Shown in pieces: positions 27,720 through 35,989 of a DNA stretch of 64,000 bases. Under the pieces are notes generated by a model. The model made no database searches. It saw only the letters and a program-made list of their open reading frames with translations, and was not told where the DNA came from. Source of the stretch: Anaerolineales bacterium. Lineage in GTDB: Bacteria > Chloroflexota > Anaerolineae > 4572-78 > J111. The stretch spans positions 682,001 to 746,000 of the forward strand of contig JABTUK010000005.1 of the NCBI GenBank assembly GCA_015075405.1. Direction: 5' to 3'. Every line of letters starts with the position of its first letter. Position 1 is the stretch's first letter. Position numbers and translations under genes: made by a program.

Positions 27720-29518
27720 AAAAAAGCCAGCATCAGCATCAATGCTGTTGTTTGCAAAGTAAAAATCGGCAGGCCGTTGACCACATAATCCCTCATGCTG
27801 TATTGCCCCGGCTCGCGGACCAGCAGGTTGTCGCCATCGGTCAGGGGGGTCACATAACCGGCCAGCACAGCAAAAGCGGTGGCGATGGCAAACGGCTCCG
27901 GCGGCGCGCCCTGAGCCAGGGCCAGGCTGAGCGCAATCGGCGTAAACAGGGCCGCCCCCACCGCCCCACCGATAACCTGGGCGATGAGGCTGGTTAGCAG
28001 ATGAAACATGACCAGCGACCCCAGTACCCCCACGCTCTGGCTCAGACCGAGAATTCCTTGGGCAATCAGCTCCGCCGCCCCGGTTTTTTGTAGAGCCATA
28101 CTCAGGGGCAGCATCCCCCCGATGAGCACCAGCAAACTCCAATTGATGCTCTGGTAGGCCCGCTCCGGGTTAAGACACCTGGCCAGGATCAAGCCGACCG
28201 CCGCCAGCACACTGGCCGTCCCCAACGACGCCGCTCCCGACACCACCAAAAGCAGCATCGCCACCAGGATAGCCAGGGTTAAGCGGGCTTTGGCCGTCAC
28301 GCGCTCGCCGGGCTGCGGCCCCAAATCGGTCACAAGCACCAGGCTCAAATCGCGGCCCACATCGCGCAGGTAGGCCGGCAGCCCCTGCACCAGTAAGGTG
28401 TCTCCGGCGGCTAAAACCAGGCGAGGCAGGTCGTCGCGAATAACCTGCCCCTGCCGGTGAACGGCCAGAACGGTCAGACCGTAACGGTGGCGAAAGTCAA
28501 TCTCAGCCAGGCTTTTGCCCGTCAGGGGCGAGCGAAACGGCACCATCACTTCGGCCAGGCTCACCATCTCTTGCTGAAGCCGATTGAACTCGTCCAGGGG
28601 GATGGTTCCCTTTGGCTCCAGGGCGTGAACATTCGCCAGTTGCAGAATCCGGCCCTGATCGCCTTCGACAATCAGTAGGTCATCCTGTTCCAGCACCGAC
28701 TCCGGCCGGGCGGGTTCCAGGCTGCCCTCTTTAGGCTGGACGGCCATAATATTGACTTTGGCCGTAGCCCACACTTTGCGATTAGCCTCCAGAGAGCGGC
28801 CAACTAAATCGGACTGGGAGCGGACCCGCAGCCGGTAGAGCAGTTTATCCAGCCGGTAGCTCTGCTGCACCTCGGCCAGCGAGGGCCGCGCCGGCGCGGC
28901 CGGCCGCTCCCGCCCCAACCAGCGGCGGCCCACCAGCAGATACCAGCCCAGCACAATCCCCACCGAGACCAGGGCATAGGGCGTCAAGCTGAACAAACCC
29001 AAGCGGGTGTAGCCGCCCGCCGCCAGCAGATCGCCGACCACCAGGTTAGAGGGCGTTCCGATCAGGGTCAATTGATTGCCAACCGTCGCGGTGGTGGCTA
29101 AAGGCATCAGCAGCCGCGAGGGAGCAATTTTGGCCTGGCGAGCTACCCGCAGCACCGCCGGCATCAGCAAAGCAACGACCAGCAGCCCGTCCAAAAAGGC
29201 AGTCAACCCTGCCGCCGCCAGAATAATAATCGCCAGCAGCCCGACTTCGCCCCGGCTGCCAAACCGCAAAATCTGGTTGGCAATCAGGGTAGCCACGCCG
29301 GTATCAAACAAGGCCGCGCCGATGACAAACACGCTGGCCACAATCAGGATGACCGGCTGGCCAAAGGCGCTAAAGGCTTCGCCGGGGCTGAGAATGCCGC
29401 TGATAATCAGCAGCAGCATGACCAGCAAGGCCGTCAAATCGGCTCGCAGCCATTGCGCCGACAGCGCCACCAGGGTGACAACGAGTAAGATGATCGTAAA
29501 GGTAGCTTCTAAAGACAT
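27704..29518 (-). CDS. SLC13/DASS-type permease with two TrkA-C (RCK_C) domains
   Basis: A 604-residue membrane carrier. N-terminal helices (residues about 1-190) include LTAFLDGLLVVALLMPAV and the NQLTLIGTPSNLVVGD signature of the CitT/sodium:sulfate group. Two cytoplasmic RCK_C domains (about 215-395) each have the (E)VMVPF...TGKSLAEIDFRHRYGLTVLAVHR pattern, then a second membrane half ends with GYVTPLTDGDNLLVREPGQY. Substrates of relatives are sulfate, dicarboxylates or oxyanions; not resolved here. I chose ATG 29518; a start at 29644 would add a non-conserved tail. No strong ribosome site. Confidence 0.87.
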   Translation of the reverse strand: MSLEATFTIILLVVTLVALSAQWLRADLTALLVMLLLIISGILSPGEAFSAFGQPVILIVASVFVIGAALFDTGVATLIANQILRFGSRGEVGLLAIIILAAAGLTAFLDGLLVVALLMPAVLRVARQAKIAPSRLLMPLATTATVGNQLTLIGTPSNLVVGDLLAAGGYTRLGLFSLTPYALVSVGIVLGWYLLVGRRWLGRERPAAPARPSLAEVQQSYRLDKLLYRLRVRSQSDLVGRSLEANRKVWATAKVNIMAVQPKEGSLEPARPESVLEQDDLLIVEGDQGRILQLANVHALEPKGTIPLDEFNRLQQEMVSLAEVMVPFRSPLTGKSLAEIDFRHRYGLTVLAVHRQGQVIRDDLPRLVLAAGDTLLVQGLPAYLRDVGRDLSLVLVTDLGPQPGERVTAKARLTLAILVAMLLLVVSGAASLGTASVLAAVGLILARCLNPERAYQSINWSLLVLIGGMLPLSMALQKTGAAELIAQGILGLSQSVGVLGSLVMFHLLTSLIAQVIGGAVGAALFTPIALSLALAQGAPPEPFAIATAFAVLAGYVTPLTDGDNLLVREPGQYSMRDYVVNGLPIFTLQTTALMLMLAFFYGLV

Positions 29519-29796
29519 ATCAAGCAAGATGAGGAGCCAGCACGCCCTCGTGCGGCTCTGTGCGGCACAGAGGTGTGCCCGCTTCGCCTCCTCGAAAATT
29601 GGATTTACTGAGTATAATCCAAAATCGCCATGAAGGACAACCATTCACCGGGATTTACTTTCGCCGTCATCTACCTTTTGTCACCTGACGAAAGTAAGTA
29701 AAAAATGAGCACTTTTTGGTCTGGCAGGTGAGTAACGATTGGTGCTATGCTGTACTTTGAAGCAAATAGGGAACCGGCTGGTCACAAGCAGCCGGG

Positions 29797-29908
29797 GGAC
29801 GCGAGGAGACGAAGACGCGAAAGATTCTTCGCCCTTACTTTCTGTGTTTCTTGGCATACAGTCTGGCGACCGGACGCGAGGAGACGAAGACGCGAAAGAT
29901 TCTTCGCC
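29797..29908. repeat. 37-bp direct repeats, two copies 75 bp apart
   Basis: Copy 1 (29797-29833) and copy 2 (29872-29908) are identical, with the sequence beginning GGACGCGAGGAGACGAAGAC. The second runs into a CCTCGCC inverted repeat ending at 29935. The gap 29519-29956 contains no other gene. Confidence 0.8.
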
Positions 29909-29956
29909 TCCTCGCCTCACGCCTCATCGCGTCTTTATTTATGAAGGAGACCCAAA

Positions 29957-30697
29957 ATGAAACAAATCGGTCAACACGCCATTGTAATTGGAGCCAGCAT
30001 GGGCGGGCTGCTGGCGGCCCGCGCCCTGGCAGATTATTACCAGCAGGTCACGCTGCTGGAGCGGGATACCTTCCCGGCGCGGGGCGAACAGCGCAAAGGT
30101 GTGCCCCAGGGCCGGCACACCCATGCCTTACTGGCCCAGGGCCGCCAGGTGATGGAAGATTTCTTCCCTGGCTTAACCCGGCAATTGGTCGAACAGGGGG
30201 CGCTGTTAAGCGACACCCTGGCCGAGGCCCGCCGCTTTATCGGCGGGGGGCACTACTGCCAAACCCAAACCGGGCTTTTGGGGCTGATGGTCAGCCGCCC
30301 GCTATTGGAGGCTCAAATTCGCAGCCGGGTGCTGGCTTTGCCCAACGTTCAAGCGATTGAAAATTGTGACGTGTTAGGCTTGACCGCCACAGAAGACCGG
30401 GAACGCATCAGCGGGGTGCGCTTGATCCGGCGGCAGACCGGCAGCGCCGAAGAAGTTTTGACTGCCGATGTGGTGGTAGATGCCAGTGGCCGCGGCTCGC
30501 GTACCCCGGCCTGGCTGGAGAGTTTGGACTATGCCCCGCCGGAAGAGGAGCAGGTCCGGGCCGGGATGGGCTATGTGACCCGGATCTACCAGCGCCAGCC
30601 GGACCATGCGCAGGGGGCCAAGGTGGTCATGAGTAACTACTCAGCCATGTCATTTCGACCGAAGGGAGAAATCTCCGAGGCCGATATATCGCTGTAG
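29957..30697 (+). pseudogene. FAD-dependent monooxygenase, 3' half replaced by a repeat element
   Basis: The first 225 residues are a normal FAD/NAD(P) Rossmann oxidoreductase: AIVIGASMGGLLAARALADYY, the typical ERDTFPARGEQRKGVPQGRHTHALLAQG, then VVVDASGRGSRTPAWLESL and GMGYVTRIYQRQPDHAQGAKVVM. At that point relatives continue for about another 200 residues. Here the frame enters the repeat at 30633-30744 and reads 22 repeat-encoded residues to a stop. The substrate-binding half is missing, so the product is unlikely to work. A good ribosome site (AAGGAGA) remains. Confidence 0.8.
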
Positions 30698-30744
30698 GGA
30701 TTTCTCGGCCTATGGCCTCGAAATGACATGAAGCTGAATAGTAA
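30633..30744 (+). repeat. Dispersed palindromic element (family 4), copy 1
   Basis: Begins GTAACTACTCAGCCATGTCATTTCGA and ends TCGAAATGACATGAAGCTGAATAGTAAC. Related copies lie at 35821, 45867 and 50003. It cuts the monooxygenase gene. Confidence 0.85.
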
Positions 30745-30819
30745 CTTTTCGGCAAAGATACGGCGCCTTTTTGGCTGGAAATGAGCCTCGACTGGGGGTA
30801 TACTGGGCTGCAAGAAAAC

Positions 30820-30873
30820 AGACCGGGGAGCGGCAACGGAAGACCGGAGCAGAATAGTCGGTCTCCCGTCGCC
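30820..30873. repeat. Heptad-type repeat (GACCGGG units)
   Basis: Degenerate GACCGGG/GACCGGA units are faced by GTCGGTCTCCCGTCGCC. It lies just upstream of the SDR-like gene. Confidence 0.5.
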
Positions 30874-30895
30874 AGCCCATTTTTAAGGAGAAAAA

Positions 30896-31525
30896 ATGAA
30901 GTTACTTATTTTTGGAGCAACAGGCAGTATTGGTCGCCAGCTTGTCGAACAGGCGTTGGCGCAGAGACACGCGGTTACGGCGTTTGTACGTAATCCGGCT
31001 AAGCTCGACCTCAAGCATGCGAACCTGAAGGTTGTTCAGGGGGATGTGTTGGACTACGCCTCGGTCGAGCGGGCCGTGCCGGGTCACGAGACCGTGTTAT
31101 CCGCCCTGGGAACTCCGGCCATGACCAAAAACACGGTGCGCTCGGAGGGAACACGGAACATCATCCGGGCTATGGAGCAGGCCGGCGTGCGCCGTCTAAT
31201 CTGCCTCTCGTCTATCGGCATCGGCGACAGCCGAGCTATGCTGCCCTTCCACTACAAGTATATCCTTGTTCCTTTGCTGCTGCGCCAGGGGTTTGCGGAG
31301 CATGAGCTTGAAGAAGTGTGGGTCAAACAGAGCCAAACGGATTGGACTATCGTCCGACCGGGCGCGTTTACGGATGGCGACCGCACCGGCGCTTATCGGC
31401 ACAGCCCGACACCCACCGGCAAGGCCATCAAAGCCAAAATCTCTCGCGCCGACGTGGCCGACTTTGTATTGAAGCAGCTAAACGACCACAGCTATCTTTA
31501 TAAAACGCCGTGGATATCTTACTGA
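30896..31525 (+). CDS. NAD(P)-binding atypical SDR (NmrA/BVR-B-like)
   Basis: A 209-residue Rossmann protein. The glycine motif is LLIFGATGSIGRQLVEQAL (residues 3-21), with AFVRNPAKL for the cofactor phosphate, VQGDVLDYASVERAV, and TDWTIVRPGAFTDG. This matches the NAD(P)H-binding group that includes biliverdin reductase B and anti-sense regulators of quinone reductases. It is cytoplasmic, with unknown substrate. AAGGAG lies 7 nt before the ATG. It may form a small unit with the DUF1772 gene 120 nt downstream. Confidence 0.9.
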   Translation: MKLLIFGATGSIGRQLVEQALAQRHAVTAFVRNPAKLDLKHANLKVVQGDVLDYASVERAVPGHETVLSALGTPAMTKNTVRSEGTRNIIRAMEQAGVRRLICLSSIGIGDSRAMLPFHYKYILVPLLLRQGFAEHELEEVWVKQSQTDWTIVRPGAFTDGDRTGAYRHSPTPTGKAIKAKISRADVADFVLKQLNDHSYLYKTPWISY

Positions 31526-31562
31526 GTTGGCTGACTCAGCAAGCGTCACGCCATCAATAAAA

Positions 31563-31640
31563 TCGTGAGAACTCGTAGGAACTCAAGGGAACTGAGGCAG
31601 GTAGTTCCAATGAGTTCCCTCAGTTCTTATTTTTGAGAAG
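31563..31640. repeat. Inverted repeat sharing arms with the 104-bp element
   Basis: GAACTCGTAGGAACTCAAGGGAACTGAGG is answered by GAGTTCCCTCAGTTC. It contains part of an arm of the 104-bp element but not its flanks. Confidence 0.55.
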
Positions 31641-31645
31641 GATTT

Positions 31646-32134
31646 ATGGAAACTATAGATCTCATCCTATTTATTTTTACCCTGTTCGCGGCGCTCACCT
31701 GCGGGCTGATTGGCGGTATATTTTATGGTTTTTCCACGTTTATTATGAAAGCCCTCGGACGGATTCCCGCCGAGGCCGGCATTGCTGCCATGCAGACCAT
31801 TAACATCACCGTAATCACGCCCCTGTTTCTGGCCCCGTTTTTGCTGGCGGCTGCGGCCTGTCTCGCCGTCATGGCTACTGCGCTGTTACGCTGGCACGAG
31901 ACAGACTCGCTGTTGCTGCTTGGCGGCGGCGCGCTCTATCTGTTGGGCTGTATGGGGGTCACGTTTGCGTTTAACATCCCCCGGAACAATATGCTGGCCC
32001 CACTCGCCCCGGCCGACCCGGCCAGTGCGACCTATTGGGCCGAGTATCTCTCAAGCTGGACCTTTTGGAACAGCGTGCGGACAGTCGCCGCCCTGGCCGC
32101 AGCGGCATCGCTTCTCATCGCTCTAATTTATTGA
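31646..32134 (+). CDS. DUF1772 family membrane protein
   Basis: A 162-residue membrane protein with four predicted helices (about residues 6-35, 52-82, 90-112, 140-161). The pattern GGIFYGFSTFIMKALGRIPAEAGIAAMQTIN, then FNIPRNNMLAPL and YWAEYLSSWTFWNSVRT is that of DUF1772, which includes anthrone oxygenase-like proteins. The function here is unknown. GAGAAGGATT precedes the ATG. It follows the SDR gene on the same strand, a pairing that may indicate a shared redox role. Confidence 0.88.
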   Translation: METIDLILFIFTLFAALTCGLIGGIFYGFSTFIMKALGRIPAEAGIAAMQTINITVITPLFLAPFLLAAAACLAVMATALLRWHETDSLLLLGGGALYLLGCMGVTFAFNIPRNNMLAPLAPADPASATYWAEYLSSWTFWNSVRTVAALAAAASLLIALIY

Positions 32135-32221
32135 GCGCACAACTCATTAGGTTTTGTTGGCATCAAGTTATCTCAAAAACGCACCCCCTTCGACAAGCTC
32201 AGGACGCAGCTTCGATACAGC

Positions 32222-32323
32222 AGTCTCAGTAGATCCAATTTTTCACCGTAGCTGGCGCATCCCTATGCGTCAGCGGGTGGCATAGGGATGCCACCCTACG
32301 GGAAATTTGGATCCACTGAGTCT
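32222..32323 (+). repeat. Dispersed palindromic element (family 3), copy 1
   Basis: Begins GTCTCAGTAGATCCAA and ends TTGGATCCACTGAGTCT, with inner GGCGCATCCCTATGCGTCAGCGGG. The second copy (46131-46225) is in the opposite orientation. Confidence 0.85.
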
Positions 32324-32372
32324 ATTTTTAGAGGAGTCGTCACGAGCCTGATGGCGCACCACCAATAATGAA

Positions 32373-32442
32373 AAGGTAGCAGGGTAGCAAGGTCGCAGAG
32401 TCGTAAGATTTCCCTGTCTACCGTCTACTGTCTACTATTTTT
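32373..32442. repeat. Mixed heptad repeats
   Basis: GTAGCAGG-type units are followed by GTCTACC/GTCTACT heptads. The rest of the 426-base gap 32135-32560 is the family 3 element and the promoter below. Confidence 0.55.
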
Positions 32443-32472
32443 CGAAGGAGAAAAAAGTACGCAAATAAACCA

Positions 32473-32501
32473 TTGCCAGCCGTTCATGACCATGCTATAC
32501 T
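32473..32501 (+). promoter_or_regulatory. Promoter of the STAND ATPase gene
   Basis: TTGCCA (32473-32478), 17-bp spacer, TATACT (32496-32501) with an extended TGC before it. Confidence 0.7.
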
Positions 32502-32560
32502 GAACCCAATCACCACGTCCAAGCCCTGAAACCTGGACCTAACAGCCAAAGGAGATAGTC

Positions 32561-34447
32561 ATGGACACCATCACCACTGCCATTATTACTACCCTCACCG
32601 CTCGCGCCGTCAATGCCGAGGCAGAGCAGAAACCGGCTCTGGAAGCCTATGAAACGCTCAAATCGGCCCTGCGCCGCAAGTATGGACCGGCCAGTGACGT
32701 CGTCGAGGCGGTCGAGATGCTGGAAAAACAACCCACTTCGAGCGGACGGCAAACGGTATTGGGCGAGGAAATGGTTAGCGCCAAAGCTGAACAAGACCCG
32801 GCGCTGCGGATTTTGGCCGAGAGTTTGCTGGAAAAGCTCAGCTCAACGCCCACCCCTTCTGCCAGCCGCCCGACTCGCCCGGTTTCCATTTCCGCTCCCT
32901 TACAGCACCCGGAGCGGGCCGAATCCTTCACCGGCCGCGAAGCCGAACTGGCCCAACTGCTGGCCCAACTTCAGCCGGGCCGGGTAGTTGCTTTGTATGG
33001 ACCGGCCGGGATTGGCAAAAGCGCCCTGGCCGCAGCAGCGGTCTGGAAATTAGCGCCGGGGCAAACCCCTCCCCCGCTTTTCCCCGACGGTATCTTTTAT
33101 CACAACTTCTACAACCAGCCGCGGGTGGACATTGCCCTGGAACACATTGCCCGTACTCTGGGTAAACCGCCCACTCCGACTCCCTACGAGGCCGTCCAGC
33201 GCGCTCTGGCCCGGCGACAAGCCCTGCTGGTGCTGGATGGCGTCGAACAGGCCGATGACCTGGCCGGACTGCTGGAACTGCGCGGCGAGTGCGGGGTGCT
33301 GCTGACCAGCCGCCAGCGCCACGAAGCAGTCAGCGAGTGGCAGGAACTTGGCCCGCTGCCTCCCGCCGACGGCGTTGCGCTGCTGCAAGCCTGGGGCGGC
33401 TGGCGGGCCACCGATCAGGCAGTTAACAGTCGTATTTGCGAGTTGGTTGAGGGACTGCCGCTGGCCCTTCGTCTGGCCGGGCAATATCTGGCCGCTTACG
33501 GTGAGAACGCCGCCGATTTTCTGGACTGGCTGGAAAGCACCCCGCTGAATAGCCTGGCCTCTGACCAGCGCCAACAGGAGAGTGTGTCTCTACTGCTGGA
33601 ACGCAGTCTAAACCAGATTAGTGAAACTGCGCGGCAAGCCCTGGCGGTGGCGGGTTTGCTGGCGCTGGCCCCTTTTGATCCAGCGGCAATCGTCAAAACG
33701 CTGACCATCGAACCTGATCAGGGCATGTTGGCCTCGGTGCGTAAAATCTTCAAACAAAAATCTCAGGAGCCGGCCCCCGACGTCCACCGGGCGCTGGTTA
33801 AGTTGGTTGATTACGGTTTGCTACGGCAGGTTGGCCAGCGGTATGAGGTTAGCCATAGTTTGATCCACAGCTATGTTCGCCAGCAGTTGCCTGCCCCGGC
33901 CAAAAGTATCCGGCGGCTGGCCGCTTGTTATGCGGCTCTGGCCTGGGAGCAGAGCGCCCTGGGCCGCGAGGGGTATATTCGACTGGACGCCGACCGGCCT
34001 CATTTGCTGCGGGTTTTAACCGATTGTGTTGAGCATGAAGAGTGGGAGGCCGGCTATGGCCTGGCCGCCGCCATCGAGGAATATCTCGACCGGCAGGAGT
34101 GCCTGGCCGAGCGGGTCATCGCCAATGAAGTAGGCTTGATGGCCGCCTGGCAGTTGGGCCGGCCCAATGAAGGCGACTGGTTGGGCAATCTGGGCGACAC
34201 TTATCGCACAATGGGCCACGCCAAATGGGCCATCGAGCATTTTGAGCAAGCCTTAGCCACCGCCCGCCAAACCGGCGACCGCCACAGCGAAGGTAACAGC
34301 CTGGGCAATCTGGGGCTGGCCTACCGCGACCTGGGGCAAACCGAGCGGGCCAGACAGTATCTCAAGCAAGCCCTGGCAATTTTTGAAAAAGTTCGCTCTC
34401 CCAGCACCGATTATGTGCGCCAGTGGCTGGCCGAGCTTGAGGATTAA
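32561..34447 (+). CDS. STAND-class NTPase (NB-ARC-like) with TPR repeats
   Basis: A 628-residue NLR-like protein. Residues 1-95 form a helical N-terminal domain (AIITTLTARAVNAEAEQ, SGRQTVLGEEMVSAKAEQDPAL) seen before STAND ATPases in cyanobacteria and Chloroflexota. Then an FTGREAEL motif, P-loop GPAGIGKS (147-154), Walker B ALLVLDGVEQ, sensor GVLLTSRQRH and LVEGLPLALRLAGQYL, the GLPL motif. The C-terminus ends in two TPRs (LGNLGDTYRTMGHAKWAIEHF; LGNLGLAYRDLGQTERARQYL). Such proteins sense a ligand and oligomerise; many act in phage defence or cell death. No catalytic effector is recognisable. It stands alone with its own promoter. Confidence 0.9.
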   Translation: MDTITTAIITTLTARAVNAEAEQKPALEAYETLKSALRRKYGPASDVVEAVEMLEKQPTSSGRQTVLGEEMVSAKAEQDPALRILAESLLEKLSSTPTPSASRPTRPVSISAPLQHPERAESFTGREAELAQLLAQLQPGRVVALYGPAGIGKSALAAAAVWKLAPGQTPPPLFPDGIFYHNFYNQPRVDIALEHIARTLGKPPTPTPYEAVQRALARRQALLVLDGVEQADDLAGLLELRGECGVLLTSRQRHEAVSEWQELGPLPPADGVALLQAWGGWRATDQAVNSRICELVEGLPLALRLAGQYLAAYGENAADFLDWLESTPLNSLASDQRQQESVSLLLERSLNQISETARQALAVAGLLALAPFDPAAIVKTLTIEPDQGMLASVRKIFKQKSQEPAPDVHRALVKLVDYGLLRQVGQRYEVSHSLIHSYVRQQLPAPAKSIRRLAACYAALAWEQSALGREGYIRLDADRPHLLRVLTDCVEHEEWEAGYGLAAAIEEYLDRQECLAERVIANEVGLMAAWQLGRPNEGDWLGNLGDTYRTMGHAKWAIEHFEQALATARQTGDRHSEGNSLGNLGLAYRDLGQTERARQYLKQALAIFEKVRSPSTDYVRQWLAELED

Positions 34448-34496
34448 AGGAGATTGGAGATTGGAGATTCAGGTTAAAAATCTCCAATCTCCTGTC
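34448..34496. repeat. Heptad inverted repeat between convergent genes
   Basis: AGATTGGAGATTGGAGATT is answered by AATCTCCAATCTCCTGTCT. It fills the whole 48-nt gap between the STAND and MFS stops, so it probably acts as a bidirectional terminator. Confidence 0.85.
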
Positions 34497-35698
34497 TAAT
34501 CATTCCCCCGGCTGGTCAGGCGGGAGATAAGCCATACTCCGACTATTAGACAGGCCCCGGCAGTCACGCCGAACATGGGGCGCAGGCCCAGCGCGTCGGC
34601 TAAAATCCCGCTCAACCATGGCCCGGCGAACATGCCGCTGGCGTAGACCGACTGGTGCAGCCCAATGGCTGTCGTCCGCTCCGTATCGCTGACGTAGCGA
34701 ATACTCAGACCCATTAAAACCGGATTATTAATCCCCTGGGCCAGCCCCAAGCAAAATTGAGCCACAAACAACACCGCCAGCGACGGGGCCAGCGCAGCCA
34801 GTCCAATCCCCACCGCCTGCAAGCCAAAGCTCAGATAGACCAATCGCTGCGCCCCCACCCGATTAGCCAAAGCGGAAGCCGCCAGATTGCCCAAAGCAAT
34901 GACCCCCAGATGCATGCTCAGCATCATACTTTGCGTTGTGCCCGTCCCGCCCAACGTTTTGGCCAGAATGGGCATAAAACTAAAGGTGATGCCCCAATCG
35001 GCATATTGGCTCACTGCTGCCAGAATGGCCGGCAACAAAACATCTTTCCGGGTAATCAAGCGGCCCGTGCTGCTCAGCGCCGGCGGCGTCGAAGGGCGGC
35101 GCGGCTCGCGGACGGGCAGCACCAGCAGGATGGCCAGCACGGCCACACCGGCGGCCAGAAAAAAGGCCAGGGAGTAGCCGCCCCACTCATTGAGCGAGCC
35201 GGTCACGCCGGTCCCTGCCATTCGGGCCACCGAACTGACAAACATGAGGATGGCTGTTGCCCGCACGGCTTCGGCGGCGGGAAACTGGCTGCTGAAAACC
35301 GCCACCAAAGGCACCCACGTTCCGGCGGCCAGCCCGGTGACGGCCCGCCCCACCAGCAGCCCGTCGGCGCTGTCGGCCTGAGCAATCAGCCATGCGCCCA
35401 GTGCCGACATGATTAAACAAACCACAATAAAGGGCTTGCGCCAGCCCAGCCAATCGGCGGCAATGCCGATGGGCAGCCGCACCACCGCCTGCCATAGGCC
35501 GTACATCGAGAGGATGACGCCCACCGTCGCCAGGTCGGGCACTTTGCTTTGGACGTAGGTGGGCAGGGTCGGAATATATAAATAAAGCGAACCCCAGTAG
35601 AAAAAAGCGACGAGGATATATAGTCCAATCGCCAGCCGAGGCCGGCTAACGCTCAGGGGCGAGGAAGATGGGGTGGTTGCCGTCGAGATTTTGTTCAT
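34496..35698 (-). CDS. MFS transporter
   Basis: A 400-residue, 12-helix major facilitator protein. The loop 2-3 motif appears as GIAADWLGWRKPFIV and the mirrored one in the second half as ALANRVGAQRLVY. The N-terminus is cytoplasmic and polar (NKISTATTPSSSP). It resembles drug/H+ antiporters, but substrate cannot be assigned. It is convergent with the STAND gene and preceded by a family 4 repeat element. Confidence 0.87.
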   Translation of the reverse strand: MNKISTATTPSSSPLSVSRPRLAIGLYILVAFFYWGSLYLYIPTLPTYVQSKVPDLATVGVILSMYGLWQAVVRLPIGIAADWLGWRKPFIVVCLIMSALGAWLIAQADSADGLLVGRAVTGLAAGTWVPLVAVFSSQFPAAEAVRATAILMFVSSVARMAGTGVTGSLNEWGGYSLAFFLAAGVAVLAILLVLPVREPRRPSTPPALSSTGRLITRKDVLLPAILAAVSQYADWGITFSFMPILAKTLGGTGTTQSMMLSMHLGVIALGNLAASALANRVGAQRLVYLSFGLQAVGIGLAALAPSLAVLFVAQFCLGLAQGINNPVLMGLSIRYVSDTERTTAIGLHQSVYASGMFAGPWLSGILADALGLRPMFGVTAGACLIVGVWLISRLTSRGND

Positions 35699-35820
35699 AA
35701 CCTCAGAACTCCATGAAAGAGATTTTGCAGCATGGATGAGAGAGACAGAAGCGGTTTCCTGCTGAGGTTACGAACATTGTAACCCATTATCCAAACTATG
35801 CGGTTCTATTTAACCGAAAT

Positions 35821-35964
35821 GTAACTCAGCCATGTCATCCATTCGACAAGCTCAGGACAGGTTTCGACCGCAGGGAGAAATCCCCAACATCCTACTTTTA
35901 CATGTTAGGCCCTGGGGATTTCTCGACCTTCGGTCTCGAAATGACATAAGCCTGAGTGGTAACA
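35821..35964. repeat. Dispersed palindromic element (family 4), copy 2
   Basis: GTAACTCAGCCATGTCATCCATTCGA...TCGAAATGACATAAGCCTGAGTGGTAAC, 144 bp, longer inside than copy 1. It fills the gap between MFS and the LarA-like gene. Confidence 0.8.
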
Positions 35965-35989
35965 CCGAAATGTCAATTCTCAAATGCCA

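Noticed and set aside
29797..29908. Possible two-unit CRISPR
   Set aside because: Only two copies, a 38-bp gap that is not spacer-like in context, no cas genes, and the same motif continues into an inverted repeat.
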